Below, piece by piece: positions 32,442 through 41,553 of a DNA stretch of 64,000 bases; the first letter of the stretch is position 1, and each line of letters begins with the position of its first letter. Location of the stretch: contig CAXPOZ010000004.1 of assembly GCA_964219355.1 (NCBI GenBank), forward strand, positions 248,001 to 312,000, written 5' to 3'. Source of the DNA: Parvularcula sp964219355. GTDB taxonomy: Bacteria > Pseudomonadota > Alphaproteobacteria > Caulobacterales > Parvularculaceae. The translations under genes and the position numbers were made by a program. Below the pieces are notes generated by a model. It did not search any database. It was given only the letters and a program-made list of their open reading frames with translations, and was not told the origin of the DNA.

Positions 32442-33982
32442 CTTCGGCCGTGACACCCGCCGAGGGAGTCAGGGTCATATCCCGTCACTTCGAAGAGCTC
32501 GATTGTCCGCTCCGGACGGCCCCGGCGTTCATCATGCAGGTCGATGAAATTCGTTCCGACCAGATCGATTGTTTCGAACCGCCCCACATACCAGCAGAAG
32601 CCGACAGCCCATGGCCGCAGGAGGATGTAGTTTCCGTCCGTCTCCGGTTCAAAGGCGAAGACATATTCATAAGTGTTGTCCGGGCGATTATTGAGGTCCG
32701 CGACCATCATCGGTGGGTGGTCCTTGCCGCGCCATTCCCAGTTGAGGTGCGCAGCAAACTCCCGTTCATCCGTGATCACCGCATCATAACCCTGCACGCT
32801 TTGAAGAAGCTCTGCCCCTTGTTGCTCCCAGCCACGCAGGCGCTTGACGGATTTCGACATCCCCATCGCATCAGCAAGGCTGAAATTAAGAAGTACGGCG
32901 GTGAAGAAAAGCCCGATCACCACATGCAGGCCGAGTGAGCTGCGTAAGACCCAGACGCCTTTGCCGCCTTCGCGGCGCAGGAACCATGCAGGCAACAGCA
33001 CCGTCATCGCAGGATAGGCTGCCATCGCCCAATTGGCATGGGCGCGGGACAGGAAAGCCTGCACACAGATGATGATGAGCGGCGGCAGAATAAAGGAGAG
33101 AAGGAAGAGATCCCGCCCCTTGCCATCGAGGAGCAGCCGCCGCCGCAGAGTGAAAAGTCCGAACAGGAACGCGCCAAAGATGATCGGACCAGCCACCCCG
33201 AACTGCCCGGCTACAAAATCAAGCAGCTCGTCGGGATGGGCGAGTTGCCCTGACCAATTGGCGTTATCCGCCGTGTGGCTGAGGGTCTGAAGCCCGTTCG
33301 CAAAATTCCACCAGATATTGGGCGCGAAAATCACTGCCGCCACGAGCAGTGCCAGCGCGATCTTCCCCGGACGGAAGGTCCGTCTTGCATAGGGCGAGAG
33401 CACCAGCGCGATGACCCAGCCTAGCGGGAAATAGATCATCGCATATTTGGAAAGGAACCCCATCCCGATCGCCGCACCAAGACCAACCGCCCACCATGTG
33501 CCCTGCTCCTTCGGTGTCTCGGCCAGACCGACGAGGCAGAAGAGAGCTGCACTCCAGCAGAGGAGCAGCGGCACATCGGTTGTGATCATCGTGCTGCCCA
33601 GCATGATCGCAGGCAGGAAGAGCCAGAGCATCGCGGCCCAGATCGCGACCCGGTCACCATAGAGCTTGCGCCCCACCCCGTAGAGACAGAGCGCCATGGC
33701 GCCGATCATCAGGGGGCTGAGGAACCGGACGGCCCAGACATGATCGCCGAAAAGCCCTGTCGTCAGGGCAATCGACCAGGCGATCACCGGCGGCTTTGAG
33801 TAATAGCCCCAGTCGAGCTCCTGCCCCCAGAACCAGTATTGTGCCTCATCAGGTCCAAGGCTCGTCTGGTAGAGAAACAACAAGACAAGGCGCAGGAATG
33901 TGACCGCACCGACAGCGATGAGCACGGTCAGGGTCGGCCTGTCTTCCATGACGGCAAGGGCTTTACGGATATTCTCGATCAT
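32438..33982 (-). CDS. GT39-type membrane glycosyltransferase (first of a pair, downstream)
   Basis: A 514-residue polytopic transferase of the ArnT/PMT (glycosyltransferase 39) group, which transfers sugar from a lipid-linked donor on the outer face of the inner membrane. It has about 10-12 hydrophobic helices and the GT39 acidic pair D45-E46 in SLGPDEAQYW. The soluble C-terminal region is about 130 residues. The ATG overlaps the stop of a second GT39 gene (33979-35649), so they are translated together. The acceptor, for example lipid A or a glycan, is unknown. Confidence 0.85.
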   Translation of the reverse strand: MIENIRKALAVMEDRPTLTVLIAVGAVTFLRLVLLFLYQTSLGPDEAQYWFWGQELDWGYYSKPPVIAWSIALTTGLFGDHVWAVRFLSPLMIGAMALCLYGVGRKLYGDRVAIWAAMLWLFLPAIMLGSTMITTDVPLLLCWSAALFCLVGLAETPKEQGTWWAVGLGAAIGMGFLSKYAMIYFPLGWVIALVLSPYARRTFRPGKIALALLVAAVIFAPNIWWNFANGLQTLSHTADNANWSGQLAHPDELLDFVAGQFGVAGPIIFGAFLFGLFTLRRRLLLDGKGRDLFLLSFILPPLIIICVQAFLSRAHANWAMAAYPAMTVLLPAWFLRREGGKGVWVLRSSLGLHVVIGLFFTAVLLNFSLADAMGMSKSVKRLRGWEQQGAELLQSVQGYDAVITDEREFAAHLNWEWRGKDHPPMMVADLNNRPDNTYEYVFAFEPETDGNYILLRPWAVGFCWYVGRFETIDLVGTNFIDLHDERRGRPERTIELFEVTGYDPDSLGGCHGRS

Positions 33983-35649
33983 GGGGCAGACAGACGGAAA
34001 AGGGTGAGCCGGATGTTCCGGTTTTTCGAATAGTTGAAGCCTTCAATGCTCGCGATGCGAACGGGCATCCGGCCTTCGGGGAAGGAGGAAAGGAATGCAA
34101 GCTCGTCGCGTTCCTCAACGACGATGGCGCGGTTGGGGGCAGTGGTCAGCCACAAAGCCCCCTCTTTGGGGCGCAGCAGTTTCGTCTGTGTCCCGAGCGT
34201 GAAGACGGCCGAAGGTTCAGAATAGCCGACCAGCGCGATGGGCCCTGTATTATCCTTGAGCGGATGGGCCTCATGCGCATCGAGCATTTTGGCCAGTGCC
34301 GGTGTCATGGCAAGCCGGTCGAGGGTCGGCAGCACGCCTTCGAATGTCCCCCATGCAAACAGGGCGCTGGCGGCGATGGCGGCGGCCAGTGCCGGGCCGC
34401 TCCGCTTGATGATCGCGAGCACACTCGCACCGAGGCAGACAACGCAGATCAGCGCCGCCCCCAGATAGTGCCAGATCGTCAGCCCCGCCGTGGAGAAATG
34501 ATTGGCAAGGATGAGGATCGCTGCCACCGAACCGAGCCCGATGATTGCATATATCACCGCGCCCGCAGCCCTCAGTCCACGGTATTTTACCTCCGGCACG
34601 GTCGCGATCAACTGCCCGCAGATCAGCGCCAGCGCCGGGTAAAGCACCATCGGGTAATGCGGCAGCTTGGTTTGCGAGATTTCAAACAGGAGCCACATCG
34701 GCACAAGCCACGCAAAGCAGAAAAAGAACGGCCCCTCCTTCCATCGCTCGCCCGCATGACGCCCGGCAGCAAGAATGAAGAGCGCCGCCGGCCAGAACAT
34801 CCCCCAGAAGAGAAGGAAATGCGCACCCGCTGGAGCGGCATGGCTTTCCTGCGGCTCGGAAACCTTGCTCAGCATGTCGATCCCGACCGCCTCGGCAAAG
34901 AACCGCCCCTCGGTCGCAATGCCAATGGCAATCGCCCATGGCGCAATCATCGCCAGTAGGAGGAGCACACCCGACACCGGCTTGAGATGCCGGATGAAGG
35001 CACCCCACTCTTTTCGCTCAAGCTGAAAGATCGCAATCCCGGCCAACGTGAAGAGCGCCACCGCCGGCGCAATCGGCCCCTTGATCAGGAGACCTGCGCC
35101 CAGCGCCGCCCAAAATCCGAGCGCGATCCGATACTGCGCCTTGCCCATCTCGCTTGTCAGCATCCAGGCCAGTGCCGCCTGCATCCCGCAAACGCATGCG
35201 AGGAGGACCGCATCGGTCTTGGCGATTGACGCCTCCCCCATCACGACGGGCGCGGCGGCCAGTAACAACCCCGCGGCAAGTCCCGGCCTTCGCCCGAAGA
35301 GCGCGCAGCCCGCCATATAAGTGAAGATCGAGGCGAGCATCGCGCCGAGCAGGCTCGGCAAGCGATACGCCCAGAGCGGCCGGTCCTCGACATCGGCAAA
35401 AGTCAGGACCGAGCCCGCCTGCAGCCAGTAAATTCCGACAGGCTTTTTATTGCGCTCCTCATCCTGAAATCGGATGCGGATATAATCGCCAGTCTCGATC
35501 ATCTGGGTAGTGGCCTGAACGAAGCGGCTTTCATCGCGGTCGAGCGGCGGCACGGTCATGAGGCCAGACAAGCCCGCGACCAGCGCAAACAGCGCGATCA
35601 GAACGATGTGCCCACCGCTGGGGGCCTTGCGCGACCCGCTGATGATCAT
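33979..35649 (-). CDS. GT39/ArnT-like membrane glycosyltransferase (second of a pair, upstream)
   Basis: A 556-residue membrane glycosyltransferase with the acidic pair D39-E40 in PPLDRDESRFV, then the GT39 blocks KPVGIYWLQAG and RLPSLLGAMLAS, and about a dozen hydrophobic helices. The C-terminal periplasmic portion is about 150 residues. It resembles ArnT more closely than the neighbouring GT39 does, through the motif GIYWLQ. It overlaps that gene by four bases and is divergent from the GT2 enzyme, which could make the lipid-linked donor. Confidence 0.87.
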   Translation of the reverse strand: MIISGSRKAPSGGHIVLIALFALVAGLSGLMTVPPLDRDESRFVQATTQMIETGDYIRIRFQDEERNKKPVGIYWLQAGSVLTFADVEDRPLWAYRLPSLLGAMLASIFTYMAGCALFGRRPGLAAGLLLAAAPVVMGEASIAKTDAVLLACVCGMQAALAWMLTSEMGKAQYRIALGFWAALGAGLLIKGPIAPAVALFTLAGIAIFQLERKEWGAFIRHLKPVSGVLLLLAMIAPWAIAIGIATEGRFFAEAVGIDMLSKVSEPQESHAAPAGAHFLLFWGMFWPAALFILAAGRHAGERWKEGPFFFCFAWLVPMWLLFEISQTKLPHYPMVLYPALALICGQLIATVPEVKYRGLRAAGAVIYAIIGLGSVAAILILANHFSTAGLTIWHYLGAALICVVCLGASVLAIIKRSGPALAAAIAASALFAWGTFEGVLPTLDRLAMTPALAKMLDAHEAHPLKDNTGPIALVGYSEPSAVFTLGTQTKLLRPKEGALWLTTAPNRAIVVEERDELAFLSSFPEGRMPVRIASIEGFNYSKNRNIRLTLFRLSAP

Positions 35650-35770
35650 TCGTTCGTCATCCTACGCCTCAGGTCCGGTCTCCCTAGCCATTCCCGCCCG
35701 CAATGGCGAGGGCCGCGCAAAAGATGTGGCAAAAGGATCATTTCACGTGGACCCGGACTGGCATCATTGA

Positions 35771-36568
35771 ATGGAGCGTGCTCTAGAGCCCGCCATGTCA
35801 AATACGCCTGCCTCTATCTTTGCCTTCGACAGATCCAGCGACGATGCGATCGAGCTGTCGGTCGTCGCGCCAATGTATAATGAAGAAGGCGGCGCCGAGA
35901 TCCTTGTGCGCGAGATCGCCGAAGCGCTAGCTGGCCGGTCATTTGAAATCATCATGGTCGATGATGCCTCGACTGACGGAACCAGGGCTGTCCTCAAATC
36001 TTTGAAGGACGAGATCCCTCAATTGCGCGTCCTTTGCCACGCAAAGAATTCTGGCCAGAGCCGCGCGGTCCGCACGGGCATTTTGGCCGCTAAGGCGCCG
36101 ATCATCGCGACACTGGATGGCGATGGTCAGAATGTGCCGGGCGATATTCCAAAGCTTTTCGACATCCTGACCCGGCCCGATGCGCCCCAGCTCCTCGCTA
36201 TGGTCGGCGGCGAGCGCCAGAAGCGTCAGGACAGCGCGGCCAAGAAGCGCGCCTCAAAATACGCCAACCAGATCCGAAAATGGGTCCTCAAAGACGAAGC
36301 GAACGACACGGGCTGCGGGCTTAAAGTCTTCTGGCGGCAGGCTTTTTTGCGCCTGCCCTATTTCGATCACCTGCACCGCTATATTCCGGCCCTCATGGTC
36401 CGAGAGGGCTTTATGACCGAATTTGTGTCGGTCGCTCATCGGCCCAGAGAACACGGTCAGTCAAAATATACGAATTTTGGTCGCGCAGCAGTGGCCGTAC
36501 GGGATCTTTTTGGCGTATCGTGGCTTATCGCACGGTCCCGGCACCCGCATGAGATCGAGGAGTTATAG
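35771..36568 (+). CDS. Glycosyltransferase family 2 (polyprenol-phosphate sugar transferase type)
   Basis: A 265-residue soluble GT-A fold enzyme. Blocks VVAPMYNEEGGAEILVREI, IIMVDDASTDGTRAVL and the catalytic DxD in ATLDGDGQNVPGD (about residues 115-126) place it with dolichyl/undecaprenyl-phosphate sugar transferases. It lacks the C-terminal membrane helices of ArnC, more like the short DPM1 type. It probably makes a lipid-linked sugar that the divergent GT39 pair could use. The longest ATG is kept; an ATG eight codons in (35795) is an equal alternative, as neither has a clear ribosome binding site. Confidence 0.85.
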   Translation: MERALEPAMSNTPASIFAFDRSSDDAIELSVVAPMYNEEGGAEILVREIAEALAGRSFEIIMVDDASTDGTRAVLKSLKDEIPQLRVLCHAKNSGQSRAVRTGILAAKAPIIATLDGDGQNVPGDIPKLFDILTRPDAPQLLAMVGGERQKRQDSAAKKRASKYANQIRKWVLKDEANDTGCGLKVFWRQAFLRLPYFDHLHRYIPALMVREGFMTEFVSVAHRPREHGQSKYTNFGRAAVAVRDLFGVSWLIARSRHPHEIEEL

Positions 36569-36579
36569 GGGGAAATTCT

Positions 36580-37053
36580 ATGGCAAATCCGCGGGTAGCA
36601 CCGATTCCAGGTCTGGGATACGATGACGAGGAACTTCAGCGAGGAAAGTCGTCCATGTTCTCCATGATACCGTTGCTGGCGCTCAGCCTGATTATTTACG
36701 CTGTTGCCAATGTCCTTGATGGGGAAACCTTGTGGACGACGCAGGAGCTGTTCACCTTGGCGATGCCGGCCGGCAATGACTGGCTGGTCACCTTTGGCGA
36801 TGCCTTCATCATCTTCTCAATGCTGCTTTTGTTCATTGAGCTGCTTCGCGCGACGAGCACGGGGACGGATAGTATCGTCAACCACTTCCTCTCCGCGATC
36901 CTTATGGTCGCCAATGTGCTGCTGTTCGTCATGGTCTCGAGCTTCGGGAACTCGGTCTTCTTCATCTATATGGCGATGACCTTCCTCGACTTCATGGCTG
37001 GCTTCATCATCACGACGAAAGCCTCGCGTCGCGACTTCGGCGTCGCCGCCTAG
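36580..37053 (+). CDS. Conserved hypothetical membrane protein (four TM)
   Basis: A 157-residue protein with four hydrophobic helices (about residues 27-46, 70-90, 105-122, 126-146) after a short hydrophilic N-terminus. I do not recognise a characterised family. The start has GGGGGA 11 bases upstream. It is 11 bases after the GT2 gene and likely shares its transcript. A link to the sugar-lipid pathway is only positional. GC content is normal for the region. Confidence 0.7.
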   Translation: MANPRVAPIPGLGYDDEELQRGKSSMFSMIPLLALSLIIYAVANVLDGETLWTTQELFTLAMPAGNDWLVTFGDAFIIFSMLLLFIELLRATSTGTDSIVNHFLSAILMVANVLLFVMVSSFGNSVFFIYMAMTFLDFMAGFIITTKASRRDFGVAA

Positions 37054-37071
37054 CGCAATTCTCCTCAGCTG

Positions 37072-37094
37072 GCCTGTCCGGTTTCCGGACAGGC
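37072..37094 (+). terminator. Hairpin after the four-TM protein gene
   Basis: A ten-base perfect stem, GCCTGTCCGG with CCGGACAGGC around TTT, 19 bases past the stop codon. No T run follows on the plus strand (GGCTGAAAAACG), so it may be a weak or factor-dependent terminator, or an mRNA 3' end barrier. Confidence 0.5.
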
Positions 37095-37203
37095 GGCTGA
37101 AAAACGTCCGTAATTCAGCGTTCCTTTACGCCCTGTCCCTATGGTGCTGGGGATAACCCGTGCCGTTTCCGGCATGGGATGGGCCACAGGATAAGAACAG
37201 CGG

Positions 37204-38886
37204 ATGACTGCGCAGACACATTTTGCCAGCGAGACAGTCGGTCTCGCCCTCGAAGCGACCGGCCAGACCATGTTTGAATATGATCCGTCGACAGGCGATC
37301 TTGCCTGGGCAGATCTCAGCGCGGCCCGTTCGGTTTTCGGTTTCGAAGAGAATGTTAGCGCTCCCGGCATGTCCGAGCTGCTCTCCATGCTTGGCAATGA
37401 ACATCTGGTCCAGCGTGAGCGTGCCGTTGAAACGGCCCGCGCGGAGAAAAGCGCCTACACGATTGAATATGCGCTCGGCGATGAGGCCGAGGGTCCTTGG
37501 GTCGAGGAGCGCGGCACCTGGCTGCCACATGGCGGCACCGATAAGCTGATTGCCATGGTCCGCCGTATCGATGAGCAAAAGCGCCGCGAGAAAAACCTCA
37601 GCTATCTTGCTTCATACGACGAGCTGACCGGCCAGTTGAACCGTATGCGGTTCATCGAAATTCTCGAAGAGACAATGCGCGGCGTCAAAGCCGGTACGCG
37701 GCACGACGCCCTCTTCTTTGCGGGCATCGACGATGTCGGCACGATCAACAACGATTTTGGCATCGACGTTGCCGATCAGGTGATTGTCGAAGTCGCGCAG
37801 CGGATCGACCGTGCGCTTGGCAATGGCGGCATTTTTGGCCGTGTCGCCGGAACCAAATTCGGCATCCTCGTTCATGAGGGGTCGCCGGACACGGTTCTGA
37901 AAACCGCGCGCAACATCATGAATGCCATGCGGGAGAGCATCGTTCTCACGCAAGCTGGCGGCATTGGCGTCTCGGTCTGTATCGGGGCAACCTATCTGAC
38001 GAAGGAGTCTGGCTCGGCAGCGCAGGCGCTTTCTTGCGCAGAAGCTGCTTTCGATCAGGCCCGCCGTCAGGGCGCATCGAGCTTCCAGCTTTTCCGTGAG
38101 GACACTGATCTTGCCAGCCAGCGCCGCAAGAATAATGAGATGTCTGACGTCATCCTGCGGGCCCTGAACGACCGCCGGATCTATCTGGCTTATCAGCCGA
38201 TCGTCACAGACATCACCAGCGAAGTGACGAAATATGAGTGCCTCATCCGCATGCGTGATGAGAATGGATCGGAAGTTCCAGCACCGTCATTCATTCCGGC
38301 GGCCGAGCGTCTTGGCCTTGTGCATCTGCTTGACCGCCGCGTACTTGAGCTGGCGACAAAGGATCTGGCGCAAAACCCGGATATTGCCCTCAATGTGAAC
38401 CTGTCCTGGGAGACAGTGCGCGATCCAGTCTGGGCAGAGGGCTACCTCTCCCACCTGCGCGCAAATGCTCGGGTTTGTGATCGGCTCACCATCGAGCTGA
38501 CCGAGACCCAGATGGTCGATGCCATCGAATCCTCAAGAGAATTCGTTGCCGCCATCAAATCCTTCGGCTGCAAATTCGCGATCGATGATTTCGGCGCCGG
38601 CTACACCTCGTTCCGCAACCTCAAGGCACTCGACATCGATGTCCTGAAGATTGACGGCTCGTTCGTGTCGGGTGTCTCGACATCGCGCGAGAACCAGCTC
38701 TTCGTCCGTACCCTGCTCGACCTTGCCCGTAATTTCGGGATGAAGACCGTCGCAGAATGGGTCGATGACGAAAATGACGCCCAGCTCTTGAAAGCGCTCG
38801 GCGTCGATTATCTGCAGGGCTATTATATCGGCAAGCCCGCTCCTCTTCCCCGCGCGGAAGGCGAGGAAGAGCGTCTGGCGGTTTAG
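37204..38886 (+). CDS. PAS-type/degenerate GGDEF/EAL c-di-GMP protein
   Basis: A 560-residue protein. An N-terminal PAS-like domain (about residues 10-120) precedes a GGDEF domain in which the signature is AGTKF (about residues 215-219), so cyclase activity is unlikely. The EAL domain begins as YECLIRM (E345) and keeps the phosphodiesterase residues NLS, ELTET, DDFGAGY, LKIDGSF and the final glutamate in AEWVDDE. It probably hydrolyses c-di-GMP, with the degenerate GGDEF as a regulatory GTP site. It is a single gene, convergent with efp. Confidence 0.87.
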   Translation: MTAQTHFASETVGLALEATGQTMFEYDPSTGDLAWADLSAARSVFGFEENVSAPGMSELLSMLGNEHLVQRERAVETARAEKSAYTIEYALGDEAEGPWVEERGTWLPHGGTDKLIAMVRRIDEQKRREKNLSYLASYDELTGQLNRMRFIEILEETMRGVKAGTRHDALFFAGIDDVGTINNDFGIDVADQVIVEVAQRIDRALGNGGIFGRVAGTKFGILVHEGSPDTVLKTARNIMNAMRESIVLTQAGGIGVSVCIGATYLTKESGSAAQALSCAEAAFDQARRQGASSFQLFREDTDLASQRRKNNEMSDVILRALNDRRIYLAYQPIVTDITSEVTKYECLIRMRDENGSEVPAPSFIPAAERLGLVHLLDRRVLELATKDLAQNPDIALNVNLSWETVRDPVWAEGYLSHLRANARVCDRLTIELTETQMVDAIESSREFVAAIKSFGCKFAIDDFGAGYTSFRNLKALDIDVLKIDGSFVSGVSTSRENQLFVRTLLDLARNFGMKTVAEWVDDENDAQLLKALGVDYLQGYYIGKPAPLPRAEGEEERLAV

Positions 38887-39446
38887 TCCGCCCGCTTCAC
38901 ATATTCGAGCGTCTCGGTATTGACGACGATCTTCACGTTCCCACTGATATGGGGCGGCACCATCACGCGCAGGCCATTCTCAAGCACAGCCGGCTTGTAG
39001 GAGCTTGAAGCCGTCTGACCTTTGACCGTCGGCTCGGTCTCGGCAATCTCAAGCACAACCTGCTCCGGCAGGCTGACCCCGATCGGGCGGCCCTCGAAAC
39101 TCTCGACCGTGACATTCATGCCGTCCTGCAGGAAAGCGGCCTGATCGCCGAGCAGGTCCGCAGGAATGCTCACCTGGTCATAGGTCTCTGTGTCCATGAA
39201 GACGTGCTGTTCGCCCTCTGCATAAAGATAGCTGAAGTCTTTCTGCTCAAGACGAACACGCTCAACTGTTTCAGATGAACGGAAGCGCTCATTCAGTTTG
39301 CGACCGTCGATCAGGTTTTTCAGTTCGACCTGCGCATAGGCCGGCCCCTTCCCCGGCTTGACCGCGTCGACCTTGACGGCCTTCCACAAAGAGTCCTGGT
39401 GCTGAATAACATTACCCGGACGAATTTCATTACCGTTCAGTTTCAT
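38883..39446 (-). CDS. efp: Elongation factor P
   Basis: A 187-residue translation factor that rescues ribosomes stalled on polyproline. The start MKLNGNEIRPGN at 39446 is the family start; a longer frame to 39554 has no support. The loop that carries the modified lysine reads KPGKGPAYAQ, so the acceptor lysine is kept. FRSSETVERVRLEQKDF and the C-terminal OB domain (GLRVMVPPHISG) are normal. No modification enzyme gene (epmA, epmB) is in the window. It converges on the c-di-GMP gene with a four-base overlap. Confidence 0.95.
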   Translation of the reverse strand: MKLNGNEIRPGNVIQHQDSLWKAVKVDAVKPGKGPAYAQVELKNLIDGRKLNERFRSSETVERVRLEQKDFSYLYAEGEQHVFMDTETYDQVSIPADLLGDQAAFLQDGMNVTVESFEGRPIGVSLPEQVVLEIAETEPTVKGQTASSSYKPAVLENGLRVMVPPHISGNVKIVVNTETLEYVKRAD

Positions 39447-39554
39447 AGGGGAACTCGTGCGCCTTGCGTTGAGAAAAATTGAATATTCGCGCGCCTCTAC
39501 CGGCTGCCGGTGACGACGGCAAGAACCTGAAAAGGCTATATTTGCTTGAAGCAA

Positions 39555-39750
39555 TCATGCTGCGCCGCAGCAACTATTTCTCTTGTGTCAGTTCAGTGAC
39601 TATGAAATAGAGATGGGGAAGAGCCGCTCGTCAGAAGCGGCCAGGGACGAAACGGCCCAATCCCAACAAGAGCGAACAACGCTCGGTCCGTTGAACCATA
39701 ATACCCCATTACTCGGACACCGCGCTCGATAGCGCGGTGTCTTTCTATAT
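39555..39750 (+). ncRNA. Candidate structured small RNA in a 325-base gap
   Basis: The gap between efp and yebC (39447-39771) holds no credible ORF. On the plus strand, however, it contains an intrinsic terminator (39716-39746) that no plus-strand gene uses. Upstream of it are ATGGGG (39613-39618) pairing with CCCCAT (39704-39709), and inside this GCCGCT-AGCGGC (39623-39641) and GAGCG-AACAA-CGCTC (39670-39684). This is consistent with a small RNA of roughly 130-190 nt. The 5' end is uncertain. A short match GCTCGGTCCG also occurs in E. coli 6S RNA, but the identity is not claimed. Confidence 0.5.
39716..39746 (+). terminator. Orphan plus-strand intrinsic terminator
   Basis: GACACCGCGCT pairs with AGCGCGGTGTC (11 base pairs, CGAT loop) and is followed by TTTCT. 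The yebC and efp genes are both on the minus strand, and the reverse strand lacks a T run, so it ends a plus-strand transcript lying wholly inside the gap. Confidence 0.88.
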
Positions 39751-39771
39751 AGGGCTTGGTTTTACTGGGCG

Positions 39772-40518
39772 TCAGCCAGCCAGCTTTTCCATGGCTTCGT
39801 CACTGATCTCGAAATTCGCATAGACATTCTGGACGTCGTCTAGATCATCAAGCGCATCGAACAGTTTCATCATGGTCTCGGCCTTGTCATCAGATACCGG
39901 CACCATCATCTGCGGCCGCCAAGACGGCGCGGTATTCTCCGCCTCACCGAATTTCGCCTCGAGAGCAGCAGCAACGTCGCCGAGATCTTCAAGCGCGGTG
40001 TAGATGGTGTGCCCGTCTTCTGAGCTTTCAACATCATCAGCACCGGCTTCGATGCCGGCTTCCATGACGTCGTCTTCCGAGCCGATCTCGGCCTTGTATT
40101 CGATCTTGCCGACCCGGTCGAAACCGAAAGAGACGGAGCCCGTCTCGCCCAGCGAGCCGCCATTCTTGGTGAAGGTCGAACGTACTTCCGACGCGGTACG
40201 GTTCCGGTTGTCGGTCAGCGCCTCGACGATGACACCAACGCCCTCAGGCCCCCGGCCCTCATAGCGGATCTCTTCGTAGTTCTCGCCGCCCGCATCGGCG
40301 GCCTTGTTGATCGCGCGCTGGATCACGTCCTTCGGCACGGATTGCGACTTCGCGTTGTTCACAGCGAGTCGCAGGCGCGGGTTCATGTCAGGGTCCGGCG
40401 CGCCCATTTTGGCAGCCACCGTGATCTCTTTGGCGAGCTTGGAGAAGATCTTCGAACGCTTTGCGTCCTGCCGCCCTTTACGGTGTTGGATATTCGCCCA
40501 TTTTGAATGGCCTGCCAC
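39772..40518 (-). CDS. YebC/PmpR family DNA-binding protein
   Basis: A 248-residue protein of the YebC family (transcription regulator or translation factor; family roles are mixed). The N-terminus AGHSKWANIQHRKGRQDAK is diagnostic, followed by GRGPEGVGVIVEALTDNRNRT and GSVSFGFDR. Translation starts at a GTG (40516-40518) with GGAGGA directly upstream; there is no better ATG. It is transcribed toward the candidate small RNA, with the LysR gene just upstream on the same strand. Confidence 0.94.
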   Translation of the reverse strand: MAGHSKWANIQHRKGRQDAKRSKIFSKLAKEITVAAKMGAPDPDMNPRLRLAVNNAKSQSVPKDVIQRAINKAADAGGENYEEIRYEGRGPEGVGVIVEALTDNRNRTASEVRSTFTKNGGSLGETGSVSFGFDRVGKIEYKAEIGSEDDVMEAGIEAGADDVESSEDGHTIYTALEDLGDVAAALEAKFGEAENTAPSWRPQMMVPVSDDKAETMMKLFDALDDLDDVQNVYANFEISDEAMEKLAG

Positions 40519-40593
40519 GGCGTCCTCCGAAACTCATTGATAAGACTGTCAAGATCGCGGCGGTCTAGACGCCTCAATCCCGGTGGGCAAGCA

Positions 40594-41469
40594 TCAGCAT
40601 TTGAGCGCCCCGGCGAGGTAATCAATGAAGGTCCGAAGCCGCACCGGCATATGCGCCATGGGCGGATAGACGGCATGAAGTCGGCTGACCCCCCAGTTGA
40701 TGTCGGGCAGGATTTCAATGAGCTGGCCCGCCTCGATCGCAGGCGCGAGGATAAAGCGCGGCTCGCGGACAAAGCCGAGCCCCCGGACCGACATCTCGCG
40801 CAGCATCTCGCCATTATTGACCCGGAAGACCGGCCGCGTTGCGACCGTCTCCCCATCCCCGAAAGTCCAGATATGGCTGTTGGGGACATTGGTATAAACG
40901 ACCGACGGCGCGCCCGCGAAATCCGCTGGTTTCTCGAAAGGCCCATGCTGTTCGATGAGGGACGGCGGACCCGCCACCGCCATCGTCACCGGGCAGAGCC
41001 GTTTGGCGATCAGCGAGGAATCGCTCAGCTCCCCGATCCTCAGCGCAAGGTCAAAGCCCTCGCCGACCAGATCGACCCGGGAGTCAGTGAGCTGCAGATC
41101 CAGCTCCACCCCGGGGTTTTCATCGACAAAGCCCTTGAGGACATCGGGCAGCGCAGTCAGCGCAAAAGAAAATGGCGCGGACAGCCGGATCCGGCCGGTC
41201 AGCGTCCCCGCCCCGATCTGCAATCCGCCTTCGAGATGTTCGACCGAATCCAAAATGTCATTCGTGCCGGCAAGGTATGTCTCCCCCGCTGGCGTCAGGG
41301 TCAGGGTCCGCGTCGTCCGGTGAACGAGCTGCACCCCTAACCGTTCCTCCAGCGCCTTGAGGCGGCGGCTGACGGCGGAAGGGGCAACATCGAACTCCGC
41401 GGCGGTCGCGGTGATGGAGGCGGTGCGGGCGATCGTCTGGAAGACGCGCATATCATCGAAACGGTCCAT
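40594..41469 (-). CDS. LysR-family transcriptional regulator
   Basis: A 291-residue LTTR. The N-terminal winged helix begins RFDDMRVFQTIARTASITAT, with the DNA-recognition helix ATAAEFDVAPSAVSRRLKALEERLG. The effector-binding domain covers residues about 90-290 (for example GRIRLSAPFSFALTALPDV). Its divergent neighbour is arfB. No dedicated target is obvious; LysR genes often control a nearby gene on the other strand, and here the arfB start is only 84 bases away. Confidence 0.92.
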   Translation of the reverse strand: MDRFDDMRVFQTIARTASITATAAEFDVAPSAVSRRLKALEERLGVQLVHRTTRTLTLTPAGETYLAGTNDILDSVEHLEGGLQIGAGTLTGRIRLSAPFSFALTALPDVLKGFVDENPGVELDLQLTDSRVDLVGEGFDLALRIGELSDSSLIAKRLCPVTMAVAGPPSLIEQHGPFEKPADFAGAPSVVYTNVPNSHIWTFGDGETVATRPVFRVNNGEMLREMSVRGLGFVREPRFILAPAIEAGQLIEILPDINWGVSRLHAVYPPMAHMPVRLRTFIDYLAGALKC

Positions 41470-41553
41470 GACGGCCTATGTAGGGAGGAATACGCCCCTC
41501 GCCTATCTCCGAACTTGACCCTTCTGCCCTTAGCGGGGGAAGCGGCCCCTATC

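Noticed and set aside
35683..35716. A third REP-like stretch (CATTCCCGCCCGCAATGGCG)
   Set aside because: It resembles the left REP unit only loosely and has no matching inverted partner or clean stem.
39595..39716. Identification of the structured gap as 6S RNA or SRP RNA
   Set aside because: Only a ten-base match to 6S was seen and no SRP signature; the large internal bulge and long closing stem of 6S are not convincing, so no family name is given.
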